A DNA stretch of 5,708 bases from Methanomicrobiales archaeon (GCA_028678815.1 JAJRCS010000193.1:1-5708); one strand, 5' to 3'; shown: positions 1 to 5,533, counted from the stretch's first letter. Translations and numbers: made by a program. The notes: generated by a model not told the origin, from the letters alone.

Positions 1-29
1 ACGAAGAGAAATAGAGAGGATCTACCCGC

Positions 30-314
30 TCACTTCAGGTTCTCGATCTCTTTTAACGTCTTCTCGGCGAGCTCCCGCATCCGCGCCGAGATCCTCCCCG
101 ACGCCCCGAACTCCACGTCCCGCATGGCATTCGCGAGCTCGGTCCCGAGGATGAAGATGGCGTACTTGTGCTCCATCTTGGAGCGGTGGACCTGGGAGGG
201 GTCGATCTTGAGGGCATAGTACTGGGAGAACTTGAGCTCCGGGTTGATCTTCTCGAAGAAGTCCTTGATCTCCACCATCATCTGGTGAAGGGTGATGAGC
301 TCTTCCTTGTGCAT
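30..314 (-). CDS. UPF0058 family protein (archaeal, unknown function)
   Basis: A complete 94-residue protein with ATG start and TGA stop. It matches the small archaeal UPF0058 family, recognised from the N-terminal HKEELITLH segment (residues 2-10) and the central motif VHRSKMEHKYAIFILG (residues 42-57) followed by ELANAM. The family is usually about 90-100 residues, so this copy is full length. The predicted protein is mostly helical, soluble and charged, with no signal peptide or membrane segment. The several His residues (2, 10, 43, 49) could bind a metal, but I know of no proven function. A GAGG ribosome-binding site lies 7 nt before the ATG, which supports this start. It follows dnaG in the same direction but 475 nt away, so it probably has its own promoter. 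After the stop the minus strand is pyrimidine-rich up to the window edge, which may end the transcript. Confidence 0.9.
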   Translation of the reverse strand: MHKEELITLHQMMVEIKDFFEKINPELKFSQYYALKIDPSQVHRSKMEHKYAIFILGTELANAMRDVEFGASGRISARMRELAEKTLKEIENLK

Positions 315-371
315 CGTTCGGCCTCGCAGACGTGGCTGGGAGTAAGCTAAGCTACCATTGGATACCCGGAA

Positions 372-380
372 ATATGAACT
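372..380 (-). promoter_or_regulatory. Weak TATA-like box for the UPF0058 gene
   Basis: On the minus strand the sequence TTCATATTT lies about 58 nt before the UPF0058 ATG. This is one of few A/T-rich stretches in the GC-rich spacer. Archaeal transcription starts roughly 25 nt after the TATA box, which would leave a leader of about 30-35 nt. The match to the archaeal consensus is poor and there is no clear BRE, so this is a suggestion only. Confidence 0.25.
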
Positions 381-493
381 CTTGCCCCCATGCCAGGCAA
401 CGGGATTGCCGTCAGGGGTGAAGCAGGGGGCCGGGTGGCGAACCGGGGAGGAGAAAAAGGGAGAAGAGATCCGACGGCCCGCTCAGGCCGCAC

Positions 494-708
494 CCCGCCC
501 ACTGGCGGGTTGCTCCAAGTCGGTTTCTCGCGACTTGGCCGCGACTACGCGGCGACTCCGTCGCCGCACTCCTATTCCCTTCGGGAATAGTCGTCATCGC
601 GGCACTCCTATTTGCTCGCGACTCGCGTCGCTCGACTCCGATTTCCTGCGGAAATCATCGTCCTGCGGAAATAGTCGTCGTCGCTCGAGGTCGGTTTCTG
701 ATGAAACC
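494..708. repeat. Cluster of short perfect hairpins with related units
   Basis: Perfect inverted repeats in order: 494-499/504-509 (6 bp, loop 4), 515-522/531-538 (8 bp, loop 8), 549-556/560-567 (8 bp, loop 3), 572-579/583-590 (8 bp, loop 3), 618-622/627-631 (5 bp, loop 4), 640-646/650-656 (7 bp, loop 3) and 693-698/703-708 (6 bp, loop 4). The units at 570-595 and 637-662 align without gaps. They share TCC before the stem and TCGTC after it, and two of their differences are compensatory pair changes. A third partial copy (661-679) has lost its 5' arm. The 10-mer GTCGGTTTCT occurs at 519-528 and 690-699, and GCACTCCTATT at 566-576 and 602-612. This suggests a small family of palindromic intergenic elements; their function is unknown. 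Confidence 0.7.
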
Positions 709-789
709 TCCCTCTGATGAAACCTCCCTCTAATGAAACCTCCCTCTGATGAACCCTCCCTCTGATGAACCCTCCCTCTGACGAAACCT
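700..789. repeat. 16-bp tandem repeat, five copies plus a partial one
   Basis: The plus-strand unit GATGAAACCTCCCTCT occurs at 700-715, 716-731, 732-747 (first base A), 748-763 and 764-779. The last two carry C instead of A at unit position 7. A partial copy, GACGAAACCT, fills 780-789. The array ends exactly against the dnaG stop codon (790-792), so it forms the start of the dnaG 3' untranslated region. Its first copy overlaps the 3' arm of the hairpin 693-708, so the array looks like amplification of that arm. It is a contiguous minisatellite with no spacers. Confidence 0.9.
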
Positions 790-2013
790 TCATGCCACCT
801 GGGCGAACCGTATGAGCTTCAGGGGCAGGGGCCGCTTCACGATCCCCTTGAAGTCCCGGGCAAGGATGAACTCGATCCCCTTCTGGGCGACCTGGTCGAG
901 GAGCCGCTGGTCCACCACCTGGTCCGCGACGATCCCCGTCACGTCCCCCTTCACGGACGAGAGGCCCCGCTCCATCTCCCCCGCCCTGACCTCGGCGATG
1001 ACCGAGAAGTCCGGCGAGATGAACCGGGCGATGCCGTGCCCCGAGACCTCGTCGACATGGTCCCGGAGGCTGTAGCCGCCCCTCGCCGGGGCCTCCCGCT
1101 TCCGGGCCGGGCCCTCCCGCTCCCTCGCGGGCTGCGCCGGCTCCGGCTGCGGCATGGCCCTCGGGGGCCTGCCCTCGGGGGGCTTCTCGGCGAGCTGCTC
1201 CCGGACGAACTCCACCGGCACCTTGTTCCGGAGAGCCTTCGTCACCTCCTTCCGGGAGAGGTCCTCCACCGACCTCCCCCGGGGGGCGAAGGCCGCGTAG
1301 TCGATGTCCGCCACCTGGAGGAGCTCCCGGAGGATGAGCTCGCCGCCCCGGTCGCCGTCCAGGAACGAGGTCGCGGTCTTCGTCTGGCAGAGATCCACGA
1401 TGGTGGCCGGGACCTTCGTCCCCTCCACGGCGGCGGCGTTCTTGATGCCGTACCTGAGGAGGGTGATGACGTCTGCCCGGCCCTCCACGATGATGATGGC
1501 ATCCGAGTCGGCGACGTTCGGGCCTGCGGGGACCCGGTCGGGGCCGATCTCCCCCACCTTCTCGATCCGGAGGGAGTCCCGGACATCGTCGAGGAGCACG
1601 GTGCTGTCGATGGATCCCTCGTCGAACCGGTCGATGAGGAGCTCCTTCGCCCGGTCCACGATCATCTTCCGCTTGGTGACCCGGATGTCCTCGATCTTCT
1701 CCACCGAGACATGGGCGACGCAGGGACCTACCCGGTCGATGGTCTCGAGGGAGGCGGCGAGGATGGCGGTCTCGGCCCGGTCCAGGGACGAGGCTATGAG
1801 GATCTCGCCCTTCGTCTCGCCCTTCTTGCTCGCGATCTGGACATCGATGCGTCCGACGCGACCGGTCCTCTGGAGATCACGCAGATCCAGGTCTTCGCCG
1901 AGTAATCCTTCAGTCTGGCCGAAGATGGCCCCGACTACATCAGATTTCTCGACCACCCCCTCCGCGTGAAGGTTGATACGAATGAGATACTTGGTTGTGT
2001 CAGATGAGTACAC
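790..2013 (-). CDS. dnaG: Archaeal DnaG-type primase / exosome subunit
   Basis: A 407-residue protein with the layout of archaeal DnaG. It has a conserved N-terminal region (about 1-165, with [24 protein letters not shown] helices), a Toprim domain (about 171-245) and a C-terminal domain (about 313-407). The Toprim domain shows [17 protein letters not shown] (catalytic Glu177) and LDGDRGG (Asp219, Asp221), which bind the metal ions needed for nucleotidyl transfer. A Pro/Arg/Glu-rich linker (about 277-312) joins it to the C-terminal domain. In archaea this protein can make RNA primers in vitro and is also a stable part of the RNA exosome, bound through its ends; the exosome role is the better established (family knowledge). 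The start is GTG at 2013, with GGTG 7 nt upstream, and it gives the N-terminus expected for the family. The gene has its own AT-rich promoter region and its ribosome-binding site lies in a hairpin. Confidence 0.95.
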   Translation of the reverse strand: MYSSDTTKYLIRINLHAEGVVEKSDVVGAIFGQTEGLLGEDLDLRDLQRTGRVGRIDVQIASKKGETKGEILIASSLDRAETAILAASLETIDRVGPCVAHVSVEKIEDIRVTKRKMIVDRAKELLIDRFDEGSIDSTVLLDDVRDSLRIEKVGEIGPDRVPAGPNVADSDAIIIVEGRADVITLLRYGIKNAAAVEGTKVPATIVDLCQTKTATSFLDGDRGGELILRELLQVADIDYAAFAPRGRSVEDLSRKEVTKALRNKVPVEFVREQLAEKPPEGRPPRAMPQPEPAQPAREREGPARKREAPARGGYSLRDHVDEVSGHGIARFISPDFSVIAEVRAGEMERGLSSVKGDVTGIVADQVVDQRLLDQVAQKGIEFILARDFKGIVKRPLPLKLIRFAQVA

Positions 2014-2023
2014 GTGATACCAC

Positions 2024-2041
2024 CCTCCCCCTCAGGGGAGG
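2024..2041 (-). promoter_or_regulatory. Hairpin overlapping the dnaG ribosome-binding site
   Basis: In the minus-strand transcript, CCUCCCC-UGAG-GGGGAGG forms a perfect 7-bp stem with a 4-nt loop. The 3' arm contains GGAGG, the anti-SD-complementary segment, 10 nt before the GTG start. The overlapping GGTG (2024-2021) leaves the stem after its first base. If folded, the stem would hide most of the ribosome-binding site, so dnaG translation may depend on opening it. The pairing is seen directly; the regulatory role is inference. Confidence 0.55.
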
Positions 2042-2082
2042 TTCCCCCATGTGTCATGCAGGATGAACGAAGCGTGAACATA

Positions 2083-2119
2083 GGTATAAAAATATATATT
2101 TTTTGGAATTATTTAAATC
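2083..2119 (-). promoter_or_regulatory. AT-rich promoter island for dnaG
   Basis: This 37-nt block is almost pure A/T inside a GC-rich region. On the minus strand it offers two TATA candidates: TTTAAATA (2118-2111) and, after CCAAAAA, an ATATATAT run (about 2099-2092). From the second, transcription would start near 2068 and give a leader of about 55 nt before the dnaG GTG. The upstream candidate lies in an imperfect palindrome (2105-2120, 6 of 8 positions paired) that could be a repressor site. Exact start points cannot be read from sequence. Confidence 0.65.
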
Positions 2120-2173
2120 CGATCCATGGCCGGGCGGAAGTGAGGGCCACCCCCTCCCGGCCGGGATCTCCCG

Positions 2174-2488
2174 TCACAGGACCTGCCCGAGGACGCGGAG
2201 AACTGCATCCCTCGTGATGCCCTCCACCCGGACCCTCTTTCGGGGCTGCGTGGCACCTGAGAGGAGAGTGACAGAAGCGACCGGGACACCCAGGGCCATG
2301 GCGAGGGACTCGATGACCTCCCGGTTCGCCCTGCCCCTTTCCGGTGGAGATCGCACCGCGCACCGGATGCTCCTCCTCCAGGGGTCGTAACCGGTGAAGA
2401 AGCCCGGCTTCCCGCTCGCGGGGGATACCTCGAGGGCGAGGATCACCCCGTCCTCACCGCCCGTCACCGCATCCCCGAAGGGTTCCAT
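2174..2488 (-). CDS. DUF167 / YggU family protein
   Basis: A 104-residue protein of the DUF167 (UPF0235, YggU-like) family. This is a small single-domain fold found across bacteria, archaea and eukaryotes, and its function is not settled. The family signature is visible: an N-terminal strand region (GVILALEVSPAS), then SPPERGRANREVIESLAMALGVP, where bacterial members have P.xGKAN followed by a Leu-rich helix, and then VTLLSGATQPRKRVRV, the family's GxxxRxKxVxI strand. The frame stays open upstream to an ATG at 2545. I chose the ATG at 2488 because GGTG lies 5 nt before it, the length fits the family, and the longer version would run through the 3' arm of the guide-RNA candidate. It may share a transcript with pyrC, 212 nt upstream. 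Confidence 0.85.
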   Translation of the reverse strand: MEPFGDAVTGGEDGVILALEVSPASGKPGFFTGYDPWRRSIRCAVRSPPERGRANREVIESLAMALGVPVASVTLLSGATQPRKRVRVEGITRDAVLRVLGQVL

Positions 2489-2515
2489 GGGAACACCGGA
2501 AGCCTGAAAGAGAGG

Positions 2516-2673
2516 TGTCGCCCGGCAGTAACAAACATGGATCACGAGCGGCTGTTGCCGTCCTTCACCCGTTTAACGCCTCATGCCGGGCGGTGCCTGT
2601 CGCGCGCCCGGGTTGTCCCGTGGATCACCGGAAGGCATACACCAGACCCTCACCCGGGGACCTATGGGCGCGC
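2516..2673 (-). ncRNA. Two-hairpin H/ACA guide RNA candidate (23S rRNA pseudouridylation)
   Basis: Minus-strand RNA of about 158 nt. Hairpin 1: lower stem GCGCGCCC/GGGCGCGC (2673-2666/2609-2602), upper stem GUCCC/GGGAC (2661-2657/2619-2615), 3' pocket AACCC (2614-2610), ACA at 2600-2598, one nt after the stem. Hairpin 2: lower stem CGCCCGGCA/UGCCGGGCG (2592-2584/2527-2519), upper stem AAAC/GUUU (2572-2571 side 2574-2571, other side 2536-2533), 3' pocket GUUAC (2532-2528), ACA at 2518-2516 directly after the stem. Each hairpin has 14 nt from upper stem to ACA, the H/ACA rule. Both carry the same pair of motifs above the upper stem, GGGUGA on the 5' side and GUGAUCC on the 3' side. These place opposed GA steps as in an L7Ae-binding kink-turn. 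Such RNAs direct Cbf5-Nop10-Gar1-L7Ae to specific uridines (established for the class). No promoter is evident, so it may be processed from the pyrC transcript. Confidence 0.75.
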
Positions 2674-2700
2674 TGTTGCGGCACGGTACGGAGTTGGCCT

Positions 2701-3954
2701 TCAGGGATGATAACCCCTTCCCGGGAACCACCGGGGATTCCCCCGGGTGAAGTCCCCGTCCCGGCAGACCACCTCTCCTCCGAGGATCACGGTGGACGGG
2801 AAGACCGCTTCCCTCCCCTCGAAGGGGGTCCACCCGCACCTGCTGTGGAGGTCCCGGGCACGGATCATGGTGACCTCCTTCGGGTAGAGGGCGAAGTCGG
2901 CCCGCTGCGCCGGCCGGAACCCCGGGGCAGGGATCCCGAGGACGGAGCAGGGATTCACCGAGGTCTTTTCGATGAGGGATGCAGGGGTGATCTCCCCGGA
3001 GAGAACCTTCGGGATGAAGAGCGGGACCAGGGTCTCCACGCCGGGCATCCCCGACGGGGCACGGGTGAACCCCGCGCCCTTCTCCTCCCTGGTGTGGGGG
3101 GCATGGTCCGAGGCGAGGACCCGGGCCCGGTCCCATGCGGCGAGGAGCTTCACCCTCTCGGCGGAACTCCGGAGGGGCGGGTTCACCTTCCCCCTCGGGT
3201 CGCCGGCAGGGAAGTCCTCCTGCGAGAGGAGGAGGTGGTGGGGGGTGACCTCGGAGGTGTGGGGGGCGGAGGCGTCGACCGCACCGGCGGTGGAGAGGTG
3301 GCAGAAGTGGAGGCGCATCCCCCGGGGAGCCAGCTCCTGTGCCTTCCGGATCGCCCGGATCTCTCCCTCCGCGGGGCGGCTCATGCCATGGGAAGCGAGG
3401 TCTGTACCGGGGACCCCCTTCACCTCCTCGGCATGGATGGTCACCGGGGCACCGAGGGCATGGATCTCCGCGAGGAGCCCTCCCATCTCCCCGGCCGTGA
3501 TTCCGCCGGCACCTGTGGAGGGGGCGAGGAAGATCTCCCCGAAGGCCATGGCCCCCTCCCGGAAGAGGTCCCGGAGGGGTGCACCCGGCACCGCACCGGC
3601 ATTCACCGCGAAGTGGCAGAGGGAGTCCCGCTCCGCCTCCCTCACCCGCGCCCGGAGGGCCTCCACGGTGGTGAGGGGCGGGTCGGTGTTCGGCTGGTCC
3701 ACGACGAGGGTCACCCCCCCGGCGAGGGCCGCCCGGCTCCCGGTACCCCAGTCCTCCTTCCGGGATTCCCTGGCGCCACCCCGCATGTGGACGTGCATGT
3801 CCACCGCCCCGGGGAGGACGAGGAAGGCCGAGCAGTCGATGATTTCCACCGCCCTCGCCCCTGCCCCAGCGTGGACCACGAGGCCGTCGGCCATGGCGAT
3901 GTCAGTGGTCCGCCCGTCCGGGAGCCGCACGTTCCTGAGGAGGATGTCTAGCAT
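2701..3954 (-). CDS. pyrC: Dihydroorotase
   Basis: A 417-residue amidohydrolase of the archaeal dihydroorotase type. It interconverts N-carbamoyl-L-aspartate and L-dihydroorotate, the third step of de novo pyrimidine synthesis, in the cytoplasm. Motifs in order: metal site DMHVHMR (52-58, His54 and His56), the substrate-site stretch KEDWGTGSRAALAGGVT (66-82) with QPNTDPP (87-93), metal ligands His174 (VTIHAEE) and His219 (FCHLST), NPPLR (258-262), and the catalytic ASDHAPHT (281-288, Asp283). One key position is odd. Where relatives have a carboxylated Lys before IFM, this protein has Glu140 (GEIFLAPSTG). The ATG at 3954 overlaps the end of hypE by 7 nt, and GGTG lies 8 nt upstream. Allantoinase or dihydropyrimidinase is possible from the superfamily, but the motif set and length favour dihydroorotase. 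Confidence 0.92.
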   Translation of the reverse strand: MLDILLRNVRLPDGRTTDIAMADGLVVHAGAGARAVEIIDCSAFLVLPGAVDMHVHMRGGARESRKEDWGTGSRAALAGGVTLVVDQPNTDPPLTTVEALRARVREAERDSLCHFAVNAGAVPGAPLRDLFREGAMAFGEIFLAPSTGAGGITAGEMGGLLAEIHALGAPVTIHAEEVKGVPGTDLASHGMSRPAEGEIRAIRKAQELAPRGMRLHFCHLSTAGAVDASAPHTSEVTPHHLLLSQEDFPAGDPRGKVNPPLRSSAERVKLLAAWDRARVLASDHAPHTREEKGAGFTRAPSGMPGVETLVPLFIPKVLSGEITPASLIEKTSVNPCSVLGIPAPGFRPAQRADFALYPKEVTMIRARDLHSRCGWTPFEGREAVFPSTVILGGEVVCRDGDFTRGNPRWFPGRGYHP

Positions 3955-4943
3955 ACTCTCGGCACCGGGTCGCCCAGGGGCGGCTCGATGAACCGTTCGC
4001 CCCCGATCCGCGTCCGCATGATGACCCGGTCCCCCCCGACCACCGTCCCGACGATGGCAGCCTCCTTCCCGTACCTGTGGGTGCGGAGGGCTGAAAGGAC
4101 CGCTTCCGCGTCACCGGGTGCCACCGCCATCACGATCTTCCCCTCGTTCGCCACCTCCAGGGGGTCGATACCGAGCATCTCCGAGGCGCTCCGGACCGAC
4201 CGCCGGACAGGGAGGGCCTCCTCCTCGATGACTACCCCCGTCCGGCTCTTCCTCGCCATGTCGTTGATGGCATGGGCGAAGCCGCCCCTCGTCGGGTCCT
4301 TCATGGCATGGACGTCCCCGGCGGCGAGGGCCAGCTCCACGAGCCCCCAGACGGGGGCGACGTCAGACCGTATCTGCTCCCCGAGCTCGAACCCCTCCCG
4401 GTGGGTAAGGACGGCGAGGCCATGGTCCCCGAGGGTGCCGGTCACGATAATCCGGTCGCCGGGCAGGAAGCCGTTGTCCCGGACGACCTTCTCGGCGATC
4501 CCGATCCCTGCCGTGTTGATGACGATCTTATCGAGCGAGCCCCGTTCCACGACCTTCGTGTCCCCGGTGACCAGGTGCGCCCCCGACTCGGTGAGGGCCT
4601 CGTCCATGGACCGGACGATCCGCTCGAGGTCGATGATGTCGAAGCCCTCCTCGAGGATCATCCCGCAGGAGAGGGCCAGGGGCCGGCCCCCCATGACGGC
4701 GAGGTCGTTCACCGTCCCGCAGACGGCGAGCCTCCCGATGTCCCCGCCCGGGAAGAAGATGGGCCGGACAACGTGGGAGTCGGTGGTGAAGACCACGTTC
4801 TTCCCGTCCAGGGGAATGACCGCCCCGTCGTCCAGGGACTCGAGGCCGATCCCCCCCGCGTTCCGGTTCTTCACGTTCGTGAGGGTCCTCAGGAGTTCCC
4901 CCATGGTCTCCCCGCCAGCCCCGTGGGCAAGGTTCACCTTCAT
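3948..4943 (-). CDS. hypE: [NiFe] hydrogenase maturation protein HypE
   Basis: A 331-residue protein of the PurM/ThiL-like family. HypE takes a carbamoyl group from HypF on its C-terminal cysteine and dehydrates it with ATP to thiocyanate, the source of the cyanide ligands of the [NiFe] centre. The essential C-terminal tail is present: PRVC, ending in Cys331. Other signatures are LAHGAGG (5-11), LDDGAVI (37-43, nucleotide/Mg binding), FTTDSHVV..FFPGGDIGRLAVCGTVNDLAVMG (52-85), KDPTRGG (215-221) and ANEGK (265-269). Length is normal for HypE. I chose the ATG at 4943, which gives MKVNLAHGAGG, the usual N-terminus; the open frame upstream lies inside hypA. It overlaps hypA by 4 nt (ATGA) and pyrC by 7 nt, so translation is probably coupled. 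Confidence 0.96.
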   Translation of the reverse strand: MKVNLAHGAGGETMGELLRTLTNVKNRNAGGIGLESLDDGAVIPLDGKNVVFTTDSHVVRPIFFPGGDIGRLAVCGTVNDLAVMGGRPLALSCGMILEEGFDIIDLERIVRSMDEALTESGAHLVTGDTKVVERGSLDKIVINTAGIGIAEKVVRDNGFLPGDRIIVTGTLGDHGLAVLTHREGFELGEQIRSDVAPVWGLVELALAAGDVHAMKDPTRGGFAHAINDMARKSRTGVVIEEEALPVRRSVRSASEMLGIDPLEVANEGKIVMAVAPGDAEAVLSALRTHRYGKEAAIVGTVVGGDRVIMRTRIGGERFIEPPLGDPVPRVC

Positions 4944-5281
4944 GCGCCGTCCACGTCGATCTCGAGGGAGGTCACCACGATCTCCCGCCCCTGCACGACC
5001 TCGGGGAGGGCCCCGCACCCGGGGCAGACGAAGATCTCGTCCCCCTCGTACCCGCAGGTGCACCGGGTCCTCGGTTTCACCGCCCGGCAGACGAGGGCTG
5101 CCCCACGAAAGAGGGGGTCGTCCTCGCTGATGGCCGAAAAGAGGAACTCCACCTGCTCCGGGTTCACGAGGGTTATCTCCCCGACGTCCACGTGGACCCT
5201 CTTCACCAGGTTCGCCTTATTCTCGAGCGCAGCACGCCTCGCGGTGGTGTAGATGTCATAGGCGATGCTGTACTCGTGCAT
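4940..5281 (-). CDS. hypA: [NiFe] hydrogenase nickel-insertion protein HypA
   Basis: A 113-residue HypA that begins MHEYSIAYDI; the N-terminal Met and His2 form the nickel site in this family. HypA, with the GTPase HypB, delivers Ni to the hydrogenase large subunit after the Fe(CN)2CO group is in place. The zinc site has four cysteines, Cys74, Cys76, Cys86 and Cys89. The second pair is a normal CPGC, but the first is Cys-Thr-Cys, one residue shorter than the usual CxxC; the reading frame is intact. The open frame extends upstream through hypC and the tRNA, but the ATG at 5281 gives the conserved N-terminus and has GGAGG 4 nt before it. It overlaps the hypC stop by one base (TGATG) and hypE by four. 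No hypB is seen in the window. Confidence 0.95.
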   Translation of the reverse strand: MHEYSIAYDIYTTARRAALENKANLVKRVHVDVGEITLVNPEQVEFLFSAISEDDPLFRGAALVCRAVKPRTRCTCGYEGDEIFVCPGCGALPEVVQGREIVVTSLEIDVDGA

Positions 5282-5505
5282 CACTCCTCCAGGCTCGCGT
5301 ACACCTGCCGGAAGACCTCCCGGGTCTCGAGGGCCTCCTCCCGGGAGAGCTTCTGGATGGCAAAGCCCACGTGCACGAGGACGAAGTCCCCCACCTGCAC
5401 GTCCACGAGGTCGAGCTGGACCTCCTGCCTGAGGTCCCCGTAGTCCACCACCCCGACGTTCTTCCCCTTCAGTTCCACGACCTCGGCAGGAATCGCGATG
5501 CACAT
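5281..5505 (-). CDS. hypC: [NiFe] hydrogenase maturation chaperone HypC
   Basis: A 74-residue HypC/HupF-family protein. It starts MCIAIPAEV, with the essential Cys2 that, with HypD, carries the Fe(CN)2CO unit to the hydrogenase large subunit. The second family motif, GDFVLVHVGFAIQKL (39-53), contains His45, thought to help hold the iron. The rest is a short C-terminal helix with EEALETREVF. Length is typical. AGGAGG lies about 11 nt before the ATG, with further purines in between. The start lies only 28 nt after the tRNA-Ser 3' end, too little space for an independent promoter, so it probably depends on read-through from the tRNA. It is the first gene of the hypC-hypA-hypE-pyrC series; hypB, hypD and hypF must lie elsewhere. 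Confidence 0.95.
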   Translation of the reverse strand: MCIAIPAEVVELKGKNVGVVDYGDLRQEVQLDLVDVQVGDFVLVHVGFAIQKLSREEALETREVFRQVYASLEE

Positions 5506-5533
5506 GCCTCTCTCTCCCTCCTGTTCCGAAAAG

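Larger units (their letters stand above)
315..789. other. 475-nt non-coding spacer rich in hairpins and repeats
   Basis: This is the spacer between the dnaG stop and the UPF0058 start. Open frames exist on both strands but none resembles a known protein; they read through hairpins and tandem repeats and have no convincing ribosome-binding sites. The part from 315 to about 490 holds the UPF0058 leader and otherwise only a weak 5-bp hairpin (396-410). From 494 to 708 there is a succession of short hairpins, and from 700 to 789 a 16-bp tandem repeat. Both are listed separately. I see no tRNA, rRNA or insertion sequence here. Confidence 0.75.

Noticed and set aside
700..789. CRISPR-like array
   Set aside because: Repeats are 16 bp and contiguous, with no spacers and no cas genes nearby.
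608..793. 61-residue minus-strand open frame starting ATGA over the dnaG stop
   Set aside because: It consists of the tandem repeat and hairpins read in frame; composition follows the repeats and no family is recognisable.
2156..2173. Palindromes CCCGGCCGGG and CGGGATCTCCCG just after the DUF167 stop as a terminator
   Set aside because: Loops are too tight and no T-run follows directly; the AT-rich block starts about 35 nt further on and is better explained as the dnaG promoter.
2489..2545. Longer N-terminus for the DUF167 protein from the ATG at 2545
   Set aside because: The extra 19 residues do not fit the family, and they would be encoded by the 3' arm and ACA of the guide-RNA candidate; the ATG at 2488 has a GGTG at 5 nt.
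2593..2684. Extra outer stem GTGCC/GGCAC (2684-2680 with 2597-2593) enclosing hairpin 1
   Set aside because: It would bury the ACA box in an internal loop and is only 5 bp; it may be chance in GC-rich sequence, so it was not included in the RNA model.
2515..3951. Long plus-strand open frame opposite pyrC (also 3988-5130, 4272-5252 and 1036-1905 opposite hypE, hypA and dnaG)
   Set aside because: Low-complexity Gly/Pro/Arg-rich translations antisense to clearly conserved genes; expected in GC-rich DNA, with no recognisable domains.
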